From Isoetes taiwanensis (taxonomy: Eukaryota; Streptophyta; Lycopodiopsida; Isoetales; Isoetaceae): 64,000 nt of DNA. Under the pieces are notes generated by a model that did no database searches, had not been told where the DNA came from, and saw only the letters and a list, made by a program, of their open reading frames with translations. Positions 57,068 to 64,000 of the stretch are shown piece by piece. The stretch spans positions 3,378,573 to 3,442,572 of the forward strand of contig JAJEKV010000083.1 of the NCBI GenBank assembly GCA_021234155.1, written 5' to 3'. Position 1 is the first letter of the stretch; every line of letters starts with the position of its first letter. The translations under genes were made by a program, and so were the position numbers.

Positions 57068-57905
57068 AACTTAAAAGGCATGATCATGAAATAGTGTAAA
57101 ACATAAGGGTAGTTTTATACTATGGAATATGACATTAGTATTTTGGTCATATAAATGCACCCGTGAGGGTTTTTTTTTTTTTTAAGGTTAAGGTCAAAAT
57201 TTAAAAAAAATAGCTAGAAACATAAAAGCATTAGAATAGGACAATGCGGAGCCCAGCTTCATGCTCTAGCATTCCCCTTGAGAAAACCAGCCGTGAGATA
57301 AATCACTTCAAAACTCGCTCATGTAAATTGCCTCGGCCAACAATGTTATGCAAAGGACTCCACTTTGCTACTACACCCAAAGCTAAAATTCCCATAAAAA
57401 TCCTCCCTCCGAAAGTTGCAAGTGTTCAAGCGATAACTAATAGAAGAGTACTACCTAGCTACCACCACAAACACCTGTGTTTGAAATTAAGAACCATGTG
57501 TAGTCCATTTGCATCTAACTTTAGCAGGCTTGTCCCCCACTAGTGCCAAGCATACAATAGGAGCCTCCTGTCTCCTAAAGACATATATCCCCATACATTC
57601 CACTATACACTGTTTACAGCACCATGTGTACAAAAGCTTCTTCTAGGTGAGATAGAAGATCATGGACCTAACTGAAACCCATCTAAAGAACACTACTTGA
57701 TTAAATAAGCACATGAAAAGTGGACATACTTAAAACTACCCACTCAACACATAGCATAGACACCAACTTCATCACAACATCTTCCATATAGATAGCAATT
57801 CACACAAAGACTCATTAGTCATAAGATAAACGGAGCTTCATGTGCCCCCCAAGCCCATCGGATCTTTAGCTAGTGTACCTTTGCAGAGCAGAAATGAGAT
57901 TTACA

Positions 57906-58033
57906 TAGAAGTGCAAAGTCGGCCATGATACTATGCAAAACCTCATATGAATCAAATAAGATGTCTCCCTAGAAGTGCAAAGACGGACATGATACTATGC
58001 AAAACCTCATATGAATCAAATAAGATGCCCCCA
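57906..58033. repeat. Two-copy tandem repeat, 64-bp period
   Basis: Units 57906-57969 and 57970-58033 share TAGAAGTGCAAAG, CATGATACTATGCAAAACC and TCATATGAATCAAATAAGAT. It is followed by a 19-bp duplication (TAGTCCCATCTGCTAG) at 58038-58072. Confidence 0.85.
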
Positions 58034-58149
58034 AACTAGTCCCATCTGCTAGGATAGTCCCATCTGCTAGAATGATAGCACAAGTAACCGAGGTTCAAAT
58101 TACGTCCCCATTGAGAAAGCACCACTTACATCACAAAGGCTTCAGCAAG

Positions 58150-59620
58150 CACACAAATCTAAATGACAGCAAGCCCACAAATCTAAATGGCAGCCCGTCA
58201 ATTTAATCATTTCAGAAGCTTGCTCCAGTTGCGCGAGGATGGAGTTCTCTACTCTATAAATCTTAAGCCTGTATACAGATCTGAGCCCATTACCAAAGGC
58301 CACAATGAGTGCAAACTGAGATCGCAGTAACTATATGGCTAGCAATAAAGTCCTATTTGAATATATTTAAAATCGAACAACATAGAGAGCCAAAGCTGCA
58401 AGACCTTGCAGTGAGTGCAAGGCCAAACTACACTTACATGGCTTCCAAGGGCAAACTACACTTACATGGCTTCAAGTATTCTGCTGCTGAATGTTGTTGC
58501 AGAATGTAAATAAGCTAGTTTTCGTTTTTACAGCAGCCCAAAAAAAAAAAAAAAAAAAAAAAAAAATTTATGAATTTGAACACTTTCTGGTGCTTTTATC
58601 CGAATTTTTCCCTGTTTTTCCTTCATCTGCAATTTTCATCCCTTGTTTTCCGGAGGGAGAATCTGTAAACCGAAAGCCCAAATATTCCAACGAAAACCTT
58701 ATCTAGCAATATCTAGCACCAAGAGGCGTGAAAGGTCGGTGAAGAAAATTCTCAACCTTAACCACAAATAGAATTGATTGAACGGGAGTTAGGGTTGCCA
58801 GAAACATTTATTCTTTCTCATTCCGATGGCATCCAGGATTCAAAACCCTCTCTAAATCCAAGGCTTGCCTGAATATGTTTCTCAGCCTCATATTACTCAA
58901 GCCTTGCTTTTTCCCCATTGAAAGCACCATTTAACTCAGAAGAATGGAGGAGATACAAATCTAAATGACAGCAAACAATGAATGGAAATGGCAGCCTGAT
59001 CAATTTTAATTCATTTCAAAGATATAATCCAGTTAGTAGCCAAATAGATGGAGTTCTCTACTCAATAAATATTAAGCCTGTATACAGATCTGAGCCCATT
59101 ACCAAAGACCACAATGAGTGCAGCCTTGGAATCAAACTGAGATCGCATGATAAGGAACTATATGGCTAGAATAAAGTCTTATTTGGATATATTTAAAATC
59201 TAACAACATAGAGCCCCAATGGCAAGACATGGATGAGACGATTGGCAAACTACAAATAAATGGCCTCCAGTATTCTGCTGCTGAATGTTGTTACAATGAA
59301 TCTTGTTGTTGCAAAGAATGTTGTTACGAAAGAATTCCTCCAAATATTCCAACGAAAACCTTATCTAGCAATATCTCACCAAGAGGCTGAAAGTTATGAG
59401 GGGAAAACTTGCCAACCTTGCCACGAATAGATTTGATTGAACGGGAAGGTAGGGTCTGCCAAAAACATGATTCTTTTTATATTCCGATGGCATCCAAATT
59501 TGAAGCCCTCTAAATCTACAGGCATGAAACTGGTTCCACACACCACACTGAAGATTGTTGGATGAATAAATTGCTGTTAATAAAAATTGTTTGATGAAAT
59601 CGAACATTGAACTGAAACTC
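58150..59620. repeat. Two partial copies of the F-box upstream modules
   Basis: First copy: module 1 at 58150-58520, a long A run (58540-58566), then module 2 at 58640-58860. Second copy: module 1 at 58948-59330 and module 2 at 59345-59620. Both are diverged from the versions beside F-box copies A, B and C and stop well before any F-box coding sequence. They look like older partial duplications. Confidence 0.75.
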
Positions 59621-60231
59621 CAAATATATGTTTTCTTGATTTCCTTTGCTCATTAAATCAGTGGAAACTGAGAACCTGTCATCTGGTCCAACTTTTTGCA
59701 AATTCCCTTAAGCTCTACCGCAACTTTACTCGTTTCTGTTGCTATGAAATAAAACTTAAAGAAATTATTACAAAACTATCGGGTTCTTACATATGCCAAA
59801 ACAGATGCTCTAAATTAAAAGCATGCTTTTATCTGATAGAATGCTTGGCCATGCTCTTAACAAAGAAAATTTGTTTCGTGTCTACTGCTTTCCATGAGCG
59901 GCTGCTGCCATTGTCCTTTGCTCTAAAATTATCTGTGATGTGATGTGCCTCTGCCTGCAAAACTAGAGATGAGGAAGAACGTCATTGTTGCATTAATGCT
60001 GCCACTGCTAAGCGTCCAAACCTTCTGTGCTTTGCATTTTTTCATATCTACGAAGAAATGGACTCCTCATTCCTTTTGCCTTGTTTTGAATATCTGTTGA
60101 ATTTCTGTTTTGAACTATTGCCTTGGATTTTTCTTGAATAATTTGCAGCCTGTGTAAAGCTTCGCAGCCATAGCCAAACCCTGAGAATCAAAAGAAAAAA
60201 AAACAAGGGGGCATAGACATGTCTCTGCAGC
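59621..60231. other. Spacer with no recognised feature
   Basis: Only short frames are present. I see nothing supportable here. Confidence 0.4.
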
Positions 60232-60756
60232 AAGGCCTGTAGGTGAAGGAGTGTATAGATTACTGCGCCATATGTCTGCACGTAGAACGCACACTCATCT
60301 TGTATACAAGTTAGATTTACCTAAAAAGGAAACAGATGGCCGGCCTTCAACATTGAATATGAGGGTTCTTATATCATACAGGTGTGTTTTTCTCCAGTCC
60401 AGTCATATCCATAAATTAGTTTCTTTATTGAGTTGTTAAATGTAGAGGTCAAGAATCCAGAGCAACCAGCACCTGCAAACGTGGGACTGGGACAGAAAAG
60501 AAGAGCTGTTTCGTCCTGTTTTGATAAAGGTGGAATTGGTTCCTACAGATTTGTGCCTGCTGATCCCCTGATTTTCTCAACTTTGAAGGATGCGAGTTTA
60601 TTCTCATATCTGCTTCTGATGATATCGACGAAGAGCTTGGTTTAGATGTGAAAGCTGATGATGAAGAGCCAGCAAAGCCTAGGCCTGAACTTGGTTGATT
60701 AGAATCTGAAAACTCCTGCTGTCCGCAAACCACTTTTTGAAGGAGAGTGGGCGTAA
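60232..60756 (+). pseudogene. Two terminal exons of an unidentified conserved plant protein
   Basis: Exon 1 (60232-60380) reads RPVGEGVYRLLRHMSARRTH then THLVYKLDLPKK, shifts frame near 60340, and continues NIEYEGSYIIQ to the donor CAG|GTGTGT. Exon 2 (from about 60450) reads VKNPEQPAPANVGLGQKRRA. A lost C in the CCCC run near 60565 shifts the frame, after which DFLNFEGCEFILISASDDID and EELGLDVKADDEEPAKPRPE follow. After one more shift it ends KTPAVRKPLFEGEWA with TAA at 60754-60756. The pieces fit a plant protein family with an RRTHTHLVYKL motif that I recall only vaguely and cannot name. Three frameshifts make it a pseudogene, and upstream exons are missing. Confidence 0.6.
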
Positions 60757-60925
60757 ATGCCAGATGAAAGATCCGCCTAGCATTGCTTTTTCGTGTTCGT
60801 ATTGCACTGTTGGGAAAGTTAATCGATGAGTCCTTAACGTTCTTGTCTCTGTCTGTCGTTCTTGTTTTTGGTTGTCTCTAATCTGTCTCTGTTATTCCTT
60901 GCTTCATTCTTGCTGCATTTCTTTG

Positions 60926-61225
60926 TCATCGGCCTGACACCTCCATACCATCTGTGTTTCTATCATATCCATCTGCTCTTCTGTCAGATCCGCCATACCG
61001 TAAATTGGCCATATCTAACTGCCCTTTGCCATAACCCTGTTTTTCCTCTGGCCATATCCATTTGCCCTGTCGAATGCTGCACCCGAGCCTGCAAAAAACC
61101 CAAGAGGAGGGATTGGCGATTTGCCCAAGCGTGACCATCAGGAGGGATTCGATTCTGCTAGCCATTGCCGATCTGCCGTGATGAAAACAATTCAGAGTAA
61201 GAGGGAGTCGTCGCCCTTCTGCCAT
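60926..61225 (-). CDS. Hypothetical minus-strand ORF
   Basis: A 99-codon ORF from ATG 61225 (MAEGRRLPLTLNCFHHGRSA), with a second possible start MASRIESLLMVTLGQ. The C-terminal part (YGKGQLDMANLRYGGSDRRA) is encoded by imperfect repeats of an ATATGGC-type unit. It has a promoter-like region just upstream. No homologue is recognised. It could be a first exon or a chance frame. Confidence 0.25.
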   Translation of the reverse strand: MAEGRRLPLTLNCFHHGRSAMASRIESLLMVTLGQIANPSSWVFCRLGCSIRQGKWIWPEEKQGYGKGQLDMANLRYGGSDRRADGYDRNTDGMEVSGR

Positions 61226-61269
61226 GCCCTAACGCCGAAGAAAATTTTTTGGGTTTTCTAATTTCCCTG

Positions 61270-61339
61270 GCCGTACGATTCGAAATTATAGAATCGGACG
61301 GCTCAAATTGATTTTGGGTGACGTGGCACAACACGTGGC
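61270..61339 (-). promoter_or_regulatory. Paired ABRE-like motifs and a short inverted repeat
   Basis: Two ACGTGGC cores (61321-61327 and 61333-61339, the second within CACGTGGC), the consensus of ABA-responsive elements bound by bZIP factors. About 20 bp closer to the minus-strand ORF is an imperfect 11-bp inverted repeat (CCGTACGATTC and GAATCGGACGG). The grouping 45-115 bp upstream of the ORF start is promoter-like, but expression is unknown. Confidence 0.35.
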
Positions 61340-61489
61340 ATAGCTAGAATTGCAGCCTTTTGTGCAGGGGGGGTTAGGCAACCCTGCTAAAAAAAAAAAA
61401 AAAGCTTTTTCCGGCAATTTTTTGCATGTTTTGAACACTTTCTGGTGCTTTTTATCCGTTTTTTCCCTGTTTTTCCTTCATCTGCAATT

Positions 61490-62208
61490 TTCCGGCGGTG
61501 TTTTCCGGAGGGGAGGCTGTAAACCGAAAGCCCAAATATTCCAACGAAAACCTTATCTAGCAATATCTAGCACCAAGAGGCTGAAAGGTCGGTGAGGAAA
61601 ACTTACCAACCTTAACCACAAATAGAATTGATTGAACGGGAGTTAGGGGGTCTGCCAGAAACATGATTCTTTCTCATTCCGATGGCATCCAAGGATTCGA
61701 AGCCCTCTCGCAATCCAAGGCTTGCCTGAATATGTTTCTCAGCCTCTATTACTCAGCCTCTATTACGTCCCCATTGAGGAAGCACCACTTACATCACAAA
61801 GGGTTCAGCAAGCACACAAATCTAAATGACAGCAAGCCCACAAATCTAAATGGCAGCCTGTCAATTTAATCATTTCAGGAGCTTGCTCCAGCTGCGCGAG
61901 GATGGAGTTCTCTACTCTATAAATCTTAAGCCTGTACACAGATCTGAGCCCATTACCAAAGGCCACAATGAGTGCAGCCTTGGAATCAAACTGAGATCGC
62001 AGTAACTATATGGCTAGCAATAAAGTCTTATTTGGATATATTTAAAATCGAACAACATAGAGAGCCAGAGCTGCAAGACCTTGCAGTGAGTGCAAGGCCA
62101 AACTACACTTACATGGCTTCCAGTATTCTGCTGCTGAATGTTGTTGCAGAATCTTGTTGTTGCTGAATGTTGTTACCGAAAGTCTTCCTCCAAATATTCC
62201 AACGAAAA
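61490..62208. repeat. Modules upstream of F-box copy C
   Basis: A partial module 2 (about 61500-61720), then module 1 (61800-62190) leading directly into unit C. An A run at 61390-61404 and flanking text (TGAACACTTTCTGGTGCTTT) match the copy at 58540-58600. Confidence 0.75.
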
Positions 62209-64000
62209 CCTTATCTAGCAATATCTAGCACCAAGAGGCTGAAAGATCGGTGAGGAAAACTTGCCAACCTTAACCACGAATAGATTTGATTGAACGGGAG
62301 GTAGGGTCTGCCAGAAACATGATTCTTTCTCATTCCGATGGCATCCAAGGATTTGAAGCCCTCTAAATCTACAGGCATGAAACTGGTTCCACACACCACA
62401 CTGAAGATTGTTGGATGAATAAATTGCTGCTAATAAAAAATTGTTTGATGAAATCTGGGCATTGAACTGAAATCCAGCTGGCTGTTTCTGCAGAAGAGGA
62501 TGTTAATTAAATACGCAGTAGGGAGAGCTGTCATCTGGTTATTGTTGTAAATTAATTTAAGTTGTACCGCAACTCTCACGTCTATTTCAACATTAAAACT
62601 TAAACACTCAAATTATTACTGAAACTTACCAATGCCAGATAGGTGGAGGAATACCTGAACAGCTGAATGCTCCAAATCAAAAGCATGCATAGTTATTCTT
62701 GTTATATACTTGTGCCGGCCACATGTACAGTACAGTTCTTGTCATCCAATTGTTCATATGAGCTCCCTTATCTATTGATCATATGTTCTTGTCTATTAAT
62801 TGCGGACTTAAGTTTTTACACATTAATGCTATGCAATATCGTGTAATCTGTAGCTTAAGATTACATTAACGTTTTGTTCATTCCCAGGTTTTTTCATTAA
62901 GCACTCCCAGCTGGCTAGCTCATTAGAAACGGATTAGAGTACAATATTAGGATTGAAGAAAGAAGCAATTGAACTATTGAAGGATCACTTGAATAATTAA
63001 CCTATCTATGCCTAATACAAATCCGGAATGAGACGAAAAGGGCATTGGGTCACGTCTAAAAAAGGGTGCCTTTTTAACTACATCAACTATTTAAGAAGAC
63101 GAACAAAAAGCCTTTTTGGATTATGGAGCTAGAAGGCAAGTTAAAACCGGCGATATGGAGAAAAACAGGGAGAAAAACAATTCCGATTGATTTCCCGATG
63201 GGAGGGGGGCCGAGTAACGAAGTCTACCCAAAGCTGGAAGACGAGCTTCTGATATATGAGATAATACCTAGAGTGCCATTGTTTTACAGGGTGACAAAGT
63301 TTAGGGCAGTATGCAAACGTTGGAGAAAACTGATGGAATCAGAGGAGTACCTGAAATATTGCGAGAGCAGATCCGTTTCGTCGGTTTTGATAACGGTGGA
63401 AAGAAGGTGCACCGGAGAAGAAATCTGCTGGATGTATGAGTCTGCAACACAGGCGCGGGTTCGTCTTCGTAGAACCCTAATACCCGTCTGCGGGGCTGAT
63501 AACGGGCGCAATTATCAGCCCGTGGCCTCCTCTTGGGGTTTGGTATGTTTCTGGAACTATAAGGATGCCCTTGCTGTATGCAACCCTCTTTTAAACCAAT
63601 GGTTAGACCTTCCTTTGCCCCCTTGCCATCCTATCTATCTTCGTCCCAGAGCTCCTCGAGCCGCTTTTTCCTTATTCTCTAAGGACACAGAGCCCGGTTT
63701 CTTTCTCTATGCTTGCCTTTACACTTTTACTGGCTCCGGCCATTACATCTTCGATTCGGACGATCTTGCCTGGCACAGACTTCCTCCCTTGCCCACCTTT
63801 ACCTTGCACGCCTTCGCTCGACTCATTATGCACAACATTCTATATATCCTTAATGAAAATGACTCAAGCCCTACTGGCTATTCCTTCCTGAGCTATGATT
63901 TGAAACTAAGAACGACCACTCTGTTACCTGAACCCCAAAACGTGAACATCAAGCACCACCAAAACGTGAACATCAAGCACCAATCTTATCTGTGTGAACT
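62209..64000 (+). repeat. Tandem duplication, unit C (cut by window end)
   Basis: Starts at CCTTATCTAGCAATATC like units A and B and is collinear with them through the upstream region and into the F-box gene. Compared with A and B, about 20 bp near 63000 are missing. The unit continues beyond the window. Confidence 0.85.
63123..64000 (+). CDS. F-box protein, copy C (partial, open at window end)
   Basis: From ATG 63123 the frame is open for 292 codons to the window end with no stop. Relative to copy B it has 69 extra nucleotides (23 codons, RKTGRKTIPIDFPMGGGPSN...) before the F-box, two extra codons (GA) after PVC, no VCFCNYK duplication, a shorter LPPLPTF segment, and a 7-codon duplication (QNVNIKH) near the end. 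All are multiples of three. The F-box is preserved (IYEIIPRVPLFYRV, FRAVCKRWRKLM, with R in place of G before W). It is likely functional as far as visible, with the same SCF receptor role as copy B. Confidence 0.8.
   Translation, partial: MELEGKLKPAIWRKTGRKTIPIDFPMGGGPSNEVYPKLEDELLIYEIIPRVPLFYRVTKFRAVCKRWRKLMESEEYLKYCESRSVSSVLITVERRCTGEEICWMYESATQARVRLRRTLIPVCGADNGRNYQPVASSWGLVCFWNYKDALAVCNPLLNQWLDLPLPPCHPIYLRPRAPRAAFSLFSKDTEPGFFLYACLYTFTGSGHYIFDSDDLAWHRLPPLPTFTLHAFARLIMHNILYILNENDSSPTGYSFLSYDLKLRTTTLLPEPQNVNIKHHQNVNIKHQSYLCE

Larger units (their letters stand above)
56311..58149. other. Region between unit B and the module array
   Basis: No gene is supported. A 22-bp tandem repeat (GAGGATTGCTTCCAAAGCAAG) lies at 56556-56600, a T run at 57171-57182, and an inverted repeat and a tandem repeat are listed separately. 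A 99-codon frame at 57244-57543 has no motif. Confidence 0.45.

Noticed and set aside
1-64000. tRNA and rRNA genes
   Set aside because: No cloverleaf-compatible sequence or rRNA signature was noticed on either strand; a covariance-model scan would be needed to exclude them fully.

Overview
This window is nuclear DNA of a land plant. It is AT-rich, carries spliced genes with GT-AG introns, and holds remnants of most plant transposon classes (Ty1/copia, LINE, hAT, Helitron, a possible SINE). The coding sequences that can be recognised are plant or general eukaryotic: an EFL1-type ribosome-biogenesis GTPase, F-box proteins, LysM ectodomain exons, gamma-COP exons and protein-kinase fragments. The species cannot be named from the sequence alone.

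Layout. 1-3413: a minus-strand, decayed Ty1/copia element with its 5' LTR, cut by the left window edge. 4185-7469: a complete two-exon EFL1 gene (1019 codons), the only clearly conserved housekeeping gene here. 7470-11630: tandem repeats and otherwise featureless sequence. 11635-16612: a decayed plant LINE whose last 1.04 kb is present twice, with an unidentified broken reading frame between the copies. 16613-19495: sparse, with one SINE candidate. 19496-56310: a large direct tandem duplication, unit A (19496-35429) and unit B (35430-56310). 56311-62208: repeats and gene fragments. 62209-64000: the start of a third unit, cut by the right edge.

Each unit starts with an F-box gene on the plus strand. 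In units A and B this is followed by a LINE reverse-transcriptase scrap, a CpG-rich stretch full of CGTACGC motifs, a broken protein-kinase gene, and a small spliced gene on the minus strand. F-box copy A is a pseudogene, copy B is intact (378 aa), and copy C is open to the window end.

A and B are near-identical over shared blocks, so each works as an empty-site control for the other. Comparing them exposes two Helitrons with exact A/T insertion points. One, in unit A, is 3558 bp on the minus strand, carries gamma-COP exons, and has a non-canonical CTTG 3' end behind a GC-rich hairpin. The other, in unit B, is 4867 bp on the plus strand, ends in CTAG, and carries two half-broken LysM exons plus another first-exon fragment. 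The comparison also exposes a 492-bp hAT MITE with an 8-bp target duplication, a 2.2-kb poly(A) retroposon with an 8-bp target duplication, a 1.5-kb retroposon with an intact 228-codon ORF, and a 310-bp retroposon ending in a CATTCT array.

No tRNA, rRNA, CRISPR array or bacterial-type operon was seen. Apart from EFL1 and F-box copies B and C, nearly all coding traces are mobile-element remnants, captured exons or pseudogenes.
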